This document shows positions 1-8,469 of a stretch of DNA of 64,000 bases, in pieces. Numbering within the stretch: the first letter of the stretch is position 1; every line of letters begins with the position of its first letter. Both the position numbers and the translations under genes were made by a program. The DNA is from JAHEGP01 sp963751595. GTDB lineage: Bacteria > Pseudomonadota > Gammaproteobacteria > Pseudomonadales > JAHEGP01. The stretch spans positions 62,001 to 126,000 of the forward strand of contig CAVVVC010000001.1 of the NCBI GenBank assembly GCA_963751595.1. Direction: 5' to 3'. Below the pieces are notes generated by a model. It did not search any database and had not been told where the DNA came from. It saw only the letters and a list, made by a program, of their open reading frames with translations.

Positions 1-2
1 GC

Positions 3-827
3 TACGGCTTTTTCGGGATGACCAGCCACCTGGTGGTTTCCCCGGCCGAGGTGAGCGCCGGCAGTTTCGTTGACGCTACAGCGCATCGAAACGGATTGCC
101 GCTGATCTACAACCAGTACCTGCGCTGCCACCATGATTCCCTGTATACGGCGGACACCGAAGACCTGCAAATGCTGCTACGCCCTCTCTTCACCACCTCG
201 TTTCTGCTGGACGACTTTTTCGCCGACAAGGACTTTTTTGCTGCGACCACACTGGTGCTCACCAGCGCATCGAGCAAGACGGCTTTGGGTATGGCCTATC
301 TGCTGCATCGCAATCGTCAGTCCCGGAACCAGGATTACCGTATCGTCGGCCTGACATCGGCGGGCAACGTGGATTTTGTTCGTGGCCTGGGTTGTTACGA
401 CGAGGTAAAGAGTTACCAGCAGCTCGAAGGGCTGGATGGCGGGCCCGCCGCCATCGTCGATTTTGCGGGTAACGGTGAGTTGCTGGGCCAGCTGCACGGG
501 CAACTCGGTGAGCAACTGCGCTACAGCTGCCTGGTGGGCGCATCCCACTGGGAACAGCGCGGGGGCCTGCCCAGCGCGCTGCCCGGTCCCGCACCACAAA
601 TGTTTTTCGCACCCACACAGGCTCAAAAAAGGGTGGGCGAGTGGGGCGCCGGTTCTTTCCAGCGACAGTTGGCCCAGGTCTGGGGCGAGTTTGTCGGTTT
701 CGTCGGTAGCTGGATCCGGGTCGAATACGATTTTGGCCCCGGAGCCGCGCAGAGGGTCTACCAGCAGGCGCTGGCCGGGGAGTTCAGCCCCGATACCGGG
801 TTTATCCTGTCACTGTCAAAACAATAA
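3..827 (+). CDS. DUF2855 family protein, 5'-truncated by window edge
   Basis: The reading frame is open to the left edge: codons from base 3 give YGFFGM before the first internal Met at 18, so the true start lies outside. The segment GFFGMTSHLVVSP followed by a region reading LVLTSASSKTALGMAY is typical of the DUF2855 family, whose members are about 360 residues; roughly the first 90 are therefore missing. The central part looks like the nucleotide-binding half of a medium-chain dehydrogenase/reductase, but no biochemical role is established for the family. It is followed 61 bases downstream, on the same strand, by an old-yellow-enzyme gene, so the two may be co-transcribed. Confidence 0.8.
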   Translation, partial: YGFFGMTSHLVVSPAEVSAGSFVDATAHRNGLPLIYNQYLRCHHDSLYTADTEDLQMLLRPLFTTSFLLDDFFADKDFFAATTLVLTSASSKTALGMAYLLHRNRQSRNQDYRIVGLTSAGNVDFVRGLGCYDEVKSYQQLEGLDGGPAAIVDFAGNGELLGQLHGQLGEQLRYSCLVGASHWEQRGGLPSALPGPAPQMFFAPTQAQKRVGEWGAGSFQRQLAQVWGEFVGFVGSWIRVEYDFGPGAAQRVYQQALAGEFSPDTGFILSLSKQ

Positions 828-888
828 CAGGGCCACCGCGCCCAAGCAGAGATCCCGTTTTCAAAGAGCACGTCCCAAGGAACAGATT

Positions 889-2169
889 ATGAGTGACATT
901 CTTGCACAGACCCTGGCTTTGCCCTGCGGGGCCCAGTTGGTGAATCGCCTTGCCAAGGCGGCCATGACAGAGGGTCTCGCGACCGCGAAGGGGGTTCCAA
1001 CTCCCGAGCTGGCTCGACTCTACGGATTGTGGAGCGACGGTGGCGCCGGGCTGTTACTCACGGGCAATATCCAGATCGACGCCGACCACCTCGAGCGTCC
1101 GGGCAATGTGGTGATAGACCGCGAGCCTGATGCGGAGTTGCGCAAGGCGCTGGCCGAGTGGGCAGCCGCGGGTACCCGTAACGGTAATCACCTGTGGGCC
1201 CAGATCAGCCACGCGGGTCGCCAGACTATGAAGATGGTGAATCGTCACCCCAAGGCACCCTCGGCCGTCAAGCTCGGCGTTCCGGGAGGCCAGTTCGGCC
1301 AGCCTGTGGCACTGACCGGCGAAGAAATCGTCGATATTGTGCGTCGCTTCGGTATCTGTGCGGCGGCGGTAAAACAGGCGGGATTTACCGGTGTCCAGGT
1401 ACATGCGGCCCATGGCTATCTGCTGTCACAGTTCCTCAGCCCCCGCAGCAACCAGCGTACGGACGAGTACGGTGGCGAGCTGGCCAATCGCGCCCGGGTG
1501 CTGCTGGAAGTGATTGCGGCGGTGAGGGAGGCAGTGGGGCCGAAGTTTCCGCTCGCGGTTAAACTCAACAGCGCCGACTTCCAAAAGGGCGGCTTCGCCT
1601 TTGAGGACAGTTTGCAGGTGGCGCACTGGCTACAGGACGCCGGCGTCGACCTGATCGAAATCTCCGGCGGTACCTATGAGCAGCCAAAGTTACTGGGTGT
1701 CGAGGGTGTTGAAGAGGAAGAGCGGCAAAACGTTGCCCAATCGACCCTGATGCGCGAGGCCTATTTTGTCGATTTCGCCCTGGCCATGCGCGAGCAGGTT
1801 TCAATTCCGTTGATGGTAACCGGGGGATTTCGCCAGCGAGCGGCGATGGAGCAGGCGGTCGATGATGGCGCTGCCGACGTCATTGGTCTGGGCAGACCGA
1901 TGTGCGTGATGACCAATGCGCCCTCGCGCTTGCTGTCCGGTACCGAGGAACTGCCGCGCTACGAAAACCAACTCCACCTCCTGCCGGGCTGGTTGTCCGG
2001 CCTGGGTCGCATCAAGACCGTCCGCTCGGTGGCGACATTTGCCGTGCAGTACTGGTTCTATGCGCAACTGGACCTGCTGGGCAAGGTGGGTAAGGCCAAC
2101 CCGGAACTGTCGGTGCTTGCGGCCTCTCGCCGGGTGCTGGGCCTGCAGAAGCGGCTGCTGCGGGACTAG
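889..2169 (+). CDS. NADH:flavin oxidoreductase, old yellow enzyme family
   Basis: A 426-residue FMN-dependent ene-reductase/dienoyl-reductase-like TIM barrel. The signature HAAHGYLLSQFLSPRSNQR followed by TDEYGG is canonical for the family, and KLNSADFQKGG and VIGLGRP supply later phosphate/FMN-contact strands. The start at 889 is preceded by AAGGA about seven bases upstream; the open frame extends further back but there it only runs antiphase through the DUF2855 gene. It lacks the C-terminal Fe-S/FAD domains of 2,4-dienoyl-CoA reductase, so it is the single-domain type. Substrate cannot be read from the sequence. Likely cytosolic. Confidence 0.9.
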   Translation: MSDILAQTLALPCGAQLVNRLAKAAMTEGLATAKGVPTPELARLYGLWSDGGAGLLLTGNIQIDADHLERPGNVVIDREPDAELRKALAEWAAAGTRNGNHLWAQISHAGRQTMKMVNRHPKAPSAVKLGVPGGQFGQPVALTGEEIVDIVRRFGICAAAVKQAGFTGVQVHAAHGYLLSQFLSPRSNQRTDEYGGELANRARVLLEVIAAVREAVGPKFPLAVKLNSADFQKGGFAFEDSLQVAHWLQDAGVDLIEISGGTYEQPKLLGVEGVEEEERQNVAQSTLMREAYFVDFALAMREQVSIPLMVTGGFRQRAAMEQAVDDGAADVIGLGRPMCVMTNAPSRLLSGTEELPRYENQLHLLPGWLSGLGRIKTVRSVATFAVQYWFYAQLDLLGKVGKANPELSVLAASRRVLGLQKRLLRD

Positions 2170-2182
2170 CCACCATGTCTAG

Positions 2183-2204
2183 CCCGGCTTCAGTAGAAGC
2201 CGGG
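2183..2204. terminator. Perfect 9-bp hairpin between convergent genes
   Basis: CCCGGCTTC, loop AGTA, then GAAGCCGGG, placed 13 bases after the old-yellow-enzyme stop and before the convergent NTF2-like gene. There is no clear T-tract on either side, so a bidirectional transcription barrier is inferred from position and symmetry only. Confidence 0.45.
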
Positions 2205-2264
2205 AGATCAGGCGAGCGCCGGCAAGTTGGTGGGAGACGACATCCTGTGATCCCCGACCTCGGG

Positions 2265-2666
2265 TCAGACTGATCGAGGGGACATCGCCTCCAGCATGGC
2301 CGCCATTTTTTGATGCAGCAGGTTGACGGCCTTGAGGGGTCTCACCATCACCTTGAAATCGGTGATCTGCCCGGCTTCGTTCCAGCGCAGCATATCGACG
2401 CCGTTTATCATGATGCCGTCGATTTCCGTGGTGAATTCCAATACGGCATCCTGCTCCCCGACCACTTCCCTGACATAACTGAAAGCGTCGTTGGCCAGCA
2501 CCGAAAAAGCGGCGCCCAGGTAGAGGCTGGTAATGGCTTTGCCGTGCTGCGGGGTATGTACCACAGGCGAGTGAAATACCACGTCGTCCGCGAGCAGTGG
2601 GTCGAGTCCGGCGGGGCTGCCACTGGCGACCACGGCATGCCACCGTTCTATTACGTCTTGAGTCAT
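2265..2666 (-). CDS. SnoaL/NTF2-like fold protein
   Basis: About 133 residues beginning MTQDVIERWHAVVASG. The pattern of an N-terminal helix, then GLDPLLADDVVFHSPV, a KAITSLYL helix and four long beta strands is that of the NTF2-like superfamily of small cone-shaped proteins used as isomerases, hydrolases or binding modules. An upstream in-frame Met at 2729 would add a poorly folded stretch, so 2666 is preferred. It lies downstream of and on the same strand as the class II aldolase gene, about 115 bases away. No substrate can be assigned. Confidence 0.75.
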   Translation of the reverse strand: MTQDVIERWHAVVASGSPAGLDPLLADDVVFHSPVVHTPQHGKAITSLYLGAAFSVLANDAFSYVREVVGEQDAVLEFTTEIDGIMINGVDMLRWNEAGQITDFKVMVRPLKAVNLLHQKMAAMLEAMSPRSV

Positions 2667-2780
2667 GTTTGGGCTAGGCTCCGGGGGCAATGTCGCGCCG
2701 GCGGCCTGGCCTGGATTCCAGCAGGCCACCGGGTCTCAGTCCTCGAAGGCTTGGGACTGAGGGTTTAGGATACCAACCCG

Positions 2781-3548
2781 TCAATCGAACATGTCGGGTT
2801 GTTCGGCACAGATAACATCGTGCAGGGGCCTGTAACTGAACCAGCCGGCCAGTTCGCTGCCCACGGTCTCCCAGGTGGCCCTGGCGCTGGCGGGATCGAT
2901 CAGAACCGGCTTGCCCGCAGCCTCTGCCATCAGCTGTGCCTGGCAGGTGCGCTCCATGGTGATATACCACCAGGCCGCGGATTCCACGGTGGTGCCCACG
3001 GTGAGCAAACCGTGGTTGCGCAGGATTGCCGCCTTGTTGTCCCCCAGGGCCGCGGCGATTCGCTCACCCTCGCTCAGGTCGAGTACCACGCCGGTGAAAT
3101 CATCGAACAGCACGTGGTCCTCGTAAAAAGCGCAGGAGTCCTGGGTCAGGGGGTCGAGTTGCCGGCCCAGCGCGGACCAGGCCTTGCCATACACCGAGTG
3201 ACTGTGGGCGGCGGCGGTGACCCTGGGGTGGTGCTTGTGGATCTGTGAATGAATGGCGAAGGCGGCCGCATTGAGCAGGCCGTTGCCCTCGACGACTTCG
3301 CCGACATGACTCACCAGCATCAGGTCTGATACCTTGATCCGCTTGAAGGATACCCCCATGGGGTTGACCCAGAAGTGATCCGTCAATTCGGGGTCGCGCA
3401 CGGTGATGTGGCCGGCAACGCCCTCGTCAAACCCAAACTTGCCGAACAGGCGGTAAGCAGTTGCCAATTTGCGTTTGCGGTCTTCGCGCTCTGCCTCGAC
3501 GGACTCGAAATGGGGTGGGAACACCATGTCGGTATTGCCCTGGTTCAT
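2781..3548 (-). CDS. Class II aldolase/adducin family protein
   Basis: A 255-residue protein with the class II aldolase fold: an N-terminal AYRLFGKFGFDEGVAGHITV segment, the metal-binding HSHS motif (near residue 116) and a later His in NHGLL that normally completes the zinc site. Relatives without aldolase activity are common in this length class and are often annotated simply as aldolase/adducin-like, so the reaction is uncertain. Its promoter region faces that of the Crp/Fnr-type regulator, with a perfect palindrome between them, which suggests control by that regulator. Start codon lacks a strong ribosome-binding site; Met8 (3527) is an alternative. Confidence 0.88.
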   Translation of the reverse strand: MNQGNTDMVFPPHFESVEAEREDRKRKLATAYRLFGKFGFDEGVAGHITVRDPELTDHFWVNPMGVSFKRIKVSDLMLVSHVGEVVEGNGLLNAAAFAIHSQIHKHHPRVTAAAHSHSVYGKAWSALGRQLDPLTQDSCAFYEDHVLFDDFTGVVLDLSEGERIAAALGDNKAAILRNHGLLTVGTTVESAAWWYITMERTCQAQLMAEAAGKPVLIDPASARATWETVGSELAGWFSYRPLHDVICAEQPDMFD

Positions 3549-3650
3549 TGACCGCGGAACTGGTTGATGTACTCATGGTGCATCCTCGCTCTAGGGTTGT
3601 CTGTCAGCACGATTCGAACAAGCAGAATACGCGGATCGGGGTTAAAAATC

Positions 3651-3666
3651 TGTCATCTGGATGACA
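3651..3666. promoter_or_regulatory. Candidate Crp/Fnr-family operator, TGTCA-N6-TGACA
   Basis: TGTCATCTGGATGACA is a perfect inverted repeat with 7-base arms and a 2-base centre. Read as TGTCA-N6-TGACA it has exactly the half-site spacing of CRP-type operators (TGTGA-N6-TCACA). It lies between the aldolase gene and the Crp/Fnr gene and covers the ATG at 3661, arguing that the regulator begins downstream of that ATG. Binding is inferred. Confidence 0.6.
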
Positions 3667-3726
3667 TTTGCCAAGCGTGGGATACTGCATACCATTCGCA
3701 TCGGCAAGCACAGAGGAAAGCATATA

Positions 3727-4395
3727 GTGGTCGCTCCCTACAGCGGCAGTAACTGGATTGATCAGCTACCTGGCGACATACGAGCCCACGCCCACCGCTT
3801 GATGCGCTCCCGGCGGGTGGTCAAGGGTGAGCTGATCTACGGGGAAGCCACCGTGCTCGGCGCCCTGTGGCAGGTGCGCCGGGGTTCAGTGCGGGTCACC
3901 AACCAGACGCCGGATGGCCGGGAAGTGGTTTTTGCTATCTTTGGTCCCGGCGACTGTTTCGGCGAGATCAGCCTGATCGACGGCGGCCCCGCGCCCAACA
4001 CGGCGGTGGCCATCGAGGGGGGTGAACTGGCAGAGTTGAGCAAAGCGGATTTCGTGCACCTGTATCGACAGCATCCCGCAGTCTCCCTGCAGCTTAATCA
4101 TCTGCTATGCGCCAGGGTCAGGCATATGCTGCACTTCTATGCCGACGTCACCCTGCGCTCGCTGGAGCAGCGTCTGGCCAACCGGCTGGGCTATCTGCTG
4201 AGCGCGACCCCCGTGGCCCAGACCGGACTGCGGGTGGCGTTAACCCAGCAGGATCTCGCCAACATGCTCGGCGCCTCTCGCCAGGCAGTGAGCAAGCTGT
4301 TGAACCAGTGGCGGGATGACGGCCTGATTGCACTCGAATACGGCGGAATCACCGTTCTGCAGCCCGCCGCCCTGGCGCGCATTGTGGATGGCTGA
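3727..4395 (+). CDS. Crp/Fnr family transcriptional regulator
   Basis: Cyclic-nucleotide-binding-type beta roll (GDCFGEISLIDGGPAPNTAVA), a long dimer helix, and a C-terminal winged helix with LTQQDLANMLGASRQAVSKL as the recognition helix-turn-helix. It lacks the N-terminal Cys cluster of FNR. The phosphate-binding cassette has no clear Arg-Ser of CRP, so the ligand is unknown. A GTG start at 3727 is preferred: AGAGGAAAG lies about eight bases before it and gives the usual ~222 residues. The upstream ATG at 3661 would extend the protein by 22 basic residues but sits inside a palindromic operator. Likely autoregulated and controlling the divergent aldolase gene. Confidence 0.88.
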   Translation: MVAPYSGSNWIDQLPGDIRAHAHRLMRSRRVVKGELIYGEATVLGALWQVRRGSVRVTNQTPDGREVVFAIFGPGDCFGEISLIDGGPAPNTAVAIEGGELAELSKADFVHLYRQHPAVSLQLNHLLCARVRHMLHFYADVTLRSLEQRLANRLGYLLSATPVAQTGLRVALTQQDLANMLGASRQAVSKLLNQWRDDGLIALEYGGITVLQPAALARIVDG

Positions 4396-4540
4396 ATTCG
4401 CTGCCCCTCGCTGGCGATGGCCGCGCTGTGCTTGCAGCAGGTTCCCTGCTTACCCGGACTTTTTTCGCTTGCCCGCCAAAGTCCAAAAAAATCCAGGCTG
4501 CGTAGAGTGCTTTAAGGGCAAATAACGAGAGGAAGGAATC

Positions 4541-5152
4541 ATGGCATTGAATCATCTGGCAGGGATATTCTCCCACCCCAACAGTGAATGGTTTGCCATT
4601 CGCGGGGAACGTGATACCAAAGCAGCGGTATTCATGTCGACTGTCCCCTGGTTGGCGCTGATCCCGGCGGTAGCGTTTTTTATCGGCGTCACCCAGGTGG
4701 GTTGGCAACTCTCCGAGGGGCGCGCCGTCGTCTACCTGACCCTGGGTAGTGCCTTTGTCCTGTGCCTGCTCAGTTACGTCACCGCGCTGATCGGTGTCTG
4801 GGTCTTCGGCGAGTTGATCAACTGGATGCGCAAAACGTATAGCGAGGAACCTGTTGACCCCCGTATGGGTATGGCGATGGCGGTCTACGCGACGGCACCG
4901 TTGTTTATCGCAGGCATTGCAGGGTTGTGGCCCAACGTCTGGTTCAACGGGATCACCATGTCCATCGCCGGGATCTACAGCGTCTACCTGATTTACAAGG
5001 GCATGCCGATTCTCATGAACATTCCGCCGGAGCGGGCTTTTATGTACTCCACCTCGGTGATTACCGTGGCGCTGGTCCTGTTGGTGAGCCTGCGCGCTGG
5101 TACCGCAGTGCTCTGGGCGATGGGCTTCGGTCCTGAATACCTGAGCCACTAG
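4541..5152 (+). CDS. Yip1-domain integral membrane protein
   Basis: A 203-residue inner-membrane protein with about five hydrophobic segments (around residues 32-50, 65-90, 112-130, 137-155, 168-192). The N-terminal FSHPNSEWFAIRGE and the following short loop are typical of bacterial Yip1/DUF1282 proteins, whose role is unknown. A strong ribosome-binding site (GGAAGGAATC) precedes the ATG. It is followed after nine bases by the PNPOx-like gene. Confidence 0.8.
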   Translation: MALNHLAGIFSHPNSEWFAIRGERDTKAAVFMSTVPWLALIPAVAFFIGVTQVGWQLSEGRAVVYLTLGSAFVLCLLSYVTALIGVWVFGELINWMRKTYSEEPVDPRMGMAMAVYATAPLFIAGIAGLWPNVWFNGITMSIAGIYSVYLIYKGMPILMNIPPERAFMYSTSVITVALVLLVSLRAGTAVLWAMGFGPEYLSH

Positions 5153-5161
5153 GCCACGCCG

Positions 5162-5608
5162 GTGCAGGGCGCTCCGCTAGCTCAACGCATCAGCGCCCTG
5201 CTTGATCAGCAGGTGCAGTGTGTGCTCGCCACGGTGAATGCTGGTAATCCTGAGCTGCACCTCATGGCTTTTGCCGTGACGCCGGAGCTGGATTGCGTAT
5301 TTCTGGCGTCGGTGGCCCAGACCCGCAAGGTCCGTAACATGCAGACCCACCCCGACGTGGCCTTGCTGTGGGACAACCGGACCCGACAGATACAGGATCA
5401 TATTCATGGTGTCGCCCTTGGCGCTAGCGGCCAGGCCCGGCGCCTGTTCGGCAATGAAGCTGCAGCCGCAGCCAGGGTCCTGCTGCATCGCAATGCCACC
5501 CTGGCTCCCTTGCTGGATAATCCCGAGGTGGCGGTAATGGCTATCGCCATCAGCCAGTACCGCTGGGTACAGGGCTACGGTGCGGTAGAGGAATACGCGC
5601 CCGGGTGA
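5162..5608 (+). CDS. Pyridoxamine 5'-phosphate oxidase-fold protein
   Basis: A 148-residue split-barrel flavin-binding protein. The run NPELHLMAFAVTPELDCVFLAS followed by TRKVRNMQTHPDVALLWDNR is the standard PNPOx-like beta-barrel plus K-x-x-N/R helix used for FMN phosphate contact. It is too short and too divergent to be PdxH itself; related small proteins bind FMN, F420 or heme. Translation starts at GTG 5162, nine bases after the Yip1 gene stop, with no strong ribosome-binding site, which suggests coupling to the upstream gene. Confidence 0.75.
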   Translation: MQGAPLAQRISALLDQQVQCVLATVNAGNPELHLMAFAVTPELDCVFLASVAQTRKVRNMQTHPDVALLWDNRTRQIQDHIHGVALGASGQARRLFGNEAAAAARVLLHRNATLAPLLDNPEVAVMAIAISQYRWVQGYGAVEEYAPG

Positions 5609-5684
5609 GGCATCGCTGGAGCGGCAACGATATTTGGGGGATACTGGCGCGTTAAATGCAGCGCTAGTTTTGGAAGCCAAAAAA

Positions 5685-6827
5685 ATGTCCAATCAATACC
5701 CGGTAGTCCTTTGTCACGGTCTGTTCGGCTGGGGGCCCTGTGAGGTCGGGGGCTTCCCCTACTGGGGCACGGCCACCAGCGTCAAGTCCCCGCTACCGCG
5801 TTTCGTCGCCAGCGTTGGGCCCATCAGCAGCATGCACGATCGGGCCTGCGAACTGGCATTCCAGATTCGCGGCGGCAGGGTGGACTACGGCAAATCCCAC
5901 GCCAAACAGGCAGGACATGAGCGCTTCGGCCGGGAGTACGCCGCCGAGCGGGCTTTCCACCCCGACTGGTCCGAAGACAATCCCGTGCACCTCGTGGGGC
6001 ACAGCATGGGCGGCCCCACTATCTGGATGTTACAGCACCTGCTGGCCGAGGATTATTTTGGCTGGGGCTCGAACGCCAACTGGGTCAAGTCGCTCAACTC
6101 CATCTCCGGGGTACTCAATGGCAGTACCGCGACCTACTTCTTCGGCTGCAGTAAAAAGACCGGTCTGGTCAATCCCAAAAGCATCGGCGACCTGCTGGTC
6201 AGGGCTATCGAGTTCAATATACGCCTCACCGGAGACCTGTTCGACCGCTGGTACGATTTCGATCTGGATCACTGGGGTCTTGAGAGCGATCCCGACGAGA
6301 CCCTGGAGCACCAGTTGGAGCGAGTCGCCAAAACGCCCATGTTTCGGGGCAAGGATAACGCGGCATACGGCCTCACCATCCAGGGCTTGCTCGAACAGAA
6401 TGCGATGTGCAGGACCAACTCCGATACCTACTATTTTTCTTATGCCACCGAGCAAACCTTCGAGGGCTATTTGTCGAGGCAGCATTATCCCGAACCGAGG
6501 ATGAACCCGTTTGCCATCCCCACCGCCCTCTATATCGGCCGCAAGCGCTTCAAAAGAAAGTTTTACCCCGGGTTTCGTTCGTCTGACTGGTGGCACAACG
6601 ACGGCCTGGTGTCGGTTTACTCCCAGCTTTATCCCCGTATCAGCGGAGAACACCCGGTGGGGGCTGAGATTGCCGGGCGCAGCGAGTTCCAACCCGGCGA
6701 GTGGCACTACGATGTCCTGCACTGGGATCACATCGACATTGTGGCATTGCCGGAGCCCTGGCAAGTCGGCCCCCAGGCCAGCTTTTATCGCGGCCTGTTC
6801 GAGCGCCTGGCGGCGCTGCCGGCCTAG
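5685..6827 (+). CDS. Family I.5-type triacylglycerol lipase (alpha/beta hydrolase)
   Basis: A 380-residue hydrolase resembling the large thermoalkalophilic/staphylococcal lipases (family I.5). Visible are VVLCHGLFGWG (oxyanion region), VGHSMGG with nucleophile Ser107, an acid in WWHNDGLVS and the catalytic His in HWDHIDI. The family's structural zinc site is recognisable: GKSHAKQAGHERFGR supplies two His (near 72 and 78), and YDFDLDHWGL supplies the late Asp. The start at 5685 begins directly at the first strand, so there is no signal peptide, unlike the secreted Gram-positive lipases. A TTG start at 5634 would add 17 residues without making a leader. Context gives no pathway. Confidence 0.85.
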   Translation: MSNQYPVVLCHGLFGWGPCEVGGFPYWGTATSVKSPLPRFVASVGPISSMHDRACELAFQIRGGRVDYGKSHAKQAGHERFGREYAAERAFHPDWSEDNPVHLVGHSMGGPTIWMLQHLLAEDYFGWGSNANWVKSLNSISGVLNGSTATYFFGCSKKTGLVNPKSIGDLLVRAIEFNIRLTGDLFDRWYDFDLDHWGLESDPDETLEHQLERVAKTPMFRGKDNAAYGLTIQGLLEQNAMCRTNSDTYYFSYATEQTFEGYLSRQHYPEPRMNPFAIPTALYIGRKRFKRKFYPGFRSSDWWHNDGLVSVYSQLYPRISGEHPVGAEIAGRSEFQPGEWHYDVLHWDHIDIVALPEPWQVGPQASFYRGLFERLAALPA

Positions 6828-6896
6828 GCGGGAAACCCGGCTGGCACCAGACCAGGTTTCCCATGAAAAATCCACGATGCTGCGCGGAGACACTGC

Positions 6897-8411
6897 ATGA
6901 CGCAAGACCTGGCTGTCGGCGATAGCACAGAGCCCAAGCCACGCTGGCTGGTGTTCGGGGCGTCCGGCTATATCGGCAGTAACCTCGTACCCTTCCTGCG
7001 GCAACGCAATGTGCGGGTTAGAGCCGCCGCCAGGAGCCTCGATGTGCTCAAGTCCCGGGGCTGGCAGGGGGTTGAGTGCGTCCAGGCCGACGCCCTGGTG
7101 CCGGAGTCCCTCGCCGGTGCGCTTGCGGACGTGGACACCGCGTTTTACCTGGTGCATTCGATGGCAGCAGGGCGGGAGTTCGGCAGGCTTGATGTGCGCG
7201 CCGCAGAGCAGTTCGCCGCGGCGGCTCACAGCGCCGGGGTCAAGCGGATCATCTATCTGGGTGGGCTGGTCCCCGAAGACGCGGCGGGCGAGCATATCGT
7301 TTCACGTCGCCAAACCGGGGAGGTGCTGCGCCGGGGCAAGGTACCGGTTACCGAGATTCGCGCCGGTATAATCATTGGTGCCGGCTCCGCAGCCTTCGAG
7401 GTCATGCGCGACCTCGCGCTCAACCTCCGCCTGATGGTGACGCCGCGCTGGGTTCGGGCAGTGTCGCCCCCCATCGCGCTATCGAATCTGCTGAACTATC
7501 TCTACGGGGTCGCCCTCAAGCCTGCAACTGCCGGGAAGATTTACGATGCCGGCGGCCCGGAACTGGTCAGCTATGAAGATATGATGAAGTGGGTGGCCCA
7601 GCTGGCCGGCAAACCCCAGCCCTGGATCATCCCCGTGCCGGTATTGAGCCCCGGCCTGTCTTCCTACTGGCTCGGGCTGGTCACCGCAGTGCCACCGGAT
7701 ATCGCCCGGGCCCTGATCGGTGGTCTCAAGCACGACTTCACGGCCAACGATCGGGCATTGCGGGAGCAGGTCCCCCAGCGGCTGCTTACGGTGCGCGAGG
7801 CCATCGTAGCCGCCTACTATAGTGAGCGGGAGCAGCGCACCACAGCACGGTGGACCGAGGGCGCGTTTGCGCTCAGGGGGTTCCGCCACGATGTCGCTTA
7901 TTATGCCAAGCAGGCGGGGGGCACGGCCCAGGCCGAGGCCCCACCCGAGGCGGTCTGGGACCAGGTCATACGGGTTGGTGGCCGCAACCGCTATTACTAC
8001 ATGAACGGGCTTTGGGCAGTGCGGGAATTTATGGACTGGTGCGTAGGTGGCGCCGGTTTTTCCCGGGGGCGTCGCGACCCGGATGCATTGCGCCTCGGGG
8101 ATGTTATCGACTACTGGACCGTGATAGGCATCGAGCCCATGCGGCGGCTGACCCTGCATTTCGGGATGAAGGCGCCGGGCTCGGGAATTCTGGAATTCGA
8201 CCTCCAGGAGCGCGGCCCCGGGCGCACAGCGATCACCATTACCGCCTACTGGCATCCGCGGGGGGTTTGGGGCCTGTTGTACTGGTATTCCCTCGTGCCG
8301 GCCCACCTGTTTCTCTTTCGTGGCTGGACCCGGGCGATAGCGCGGCGCGCAGAGCAGGCAGTGCCGCCTCCCACGGTCTCAGGCCCTGCCTGCACCAGCG
8401 ATGAAAACTGA
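6897..8411 (+). CDS. NAD(P)-binding SDR fused to DUF2867 domain
   Basis: A 504-residue two-domain protein. Residues about 15-300 are an atypical extended SDR with the dinucleotide motif GASGYIGSNL, an HSM segment where classical SDRs carry the catalytic Tyr region, and the later IKAGxxxG-like stretch RAGIIIGAGS. Residues about 330-490 form the DUF2867 START-like half (RNRYYYMNGLW, DYWTVIGIEP, GPGRTAITITAYWHPRG). This architecture is widespread in proteobacteria with no proven function. The last 11 bases overlap the next open frame, but that gene probably starts at 8470. Confidence 0.85.
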   Translation: MTQDLAVGDSTEPKPRWLVFGASGYIGSNLVPFLRQRNVRVRAAARSLDVLKSRGWQGVECVQADALVPESLAGALADVDTAFYLVHSMAAGREFGRLDVRAAEQFAAAAHSAGVKRIIYLGGLVPEDAAGEHIVSRRQTGEVLRRGKVPVTEIRAGIIIGAGSAAFEVMRDLALNLRLMVTPRWVRAVSPPIALSNLLNYLYGVALKPATAGKIYDAGGPELVSYEDMMKWVAQLAGKPQPWIIPVPVLSPGLSSYWLGLVTAVPPDIARALIGGLKHDFTANDRALREQVPQRLLTVREAIVAAYYSEREQRTTARWTEGAFALRGFRHDVAYYAKQAGGTAQAEAPPEAVWDQVIRVGGRNRYYYMNGLWAVREFMDWCVGGAGFSRGRRDPDALRLGDVIDYWTVIGIEPMRRLTLHFGMKAPGSGILEFDLQERGPGRTAITITAYWHPRGVWGLLYWYSLVPAHLFLFRGWTRAIARRAEQAVPPPTVSGPACTSDEN

Positions 8412-8469
8412 CGAGGCCGGATGCAGTCAAGGGGTCGTCAGTTCCCGCAGGGGACATGAGGAGAGCGTA

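Noticed and set aside
436..888. Long N-terminal extension of the old yellow enzyme frame
   Set aside because: Lies inside the DUF2855 gene in another frame; the family start and a ribosome-binding site are at 889.
6030..7295. 421-codon open frame on the minus strand
   Set aside because: Spans the lipase/SDR boundary on the opposite strand and has no motif or ribosome-binding site.
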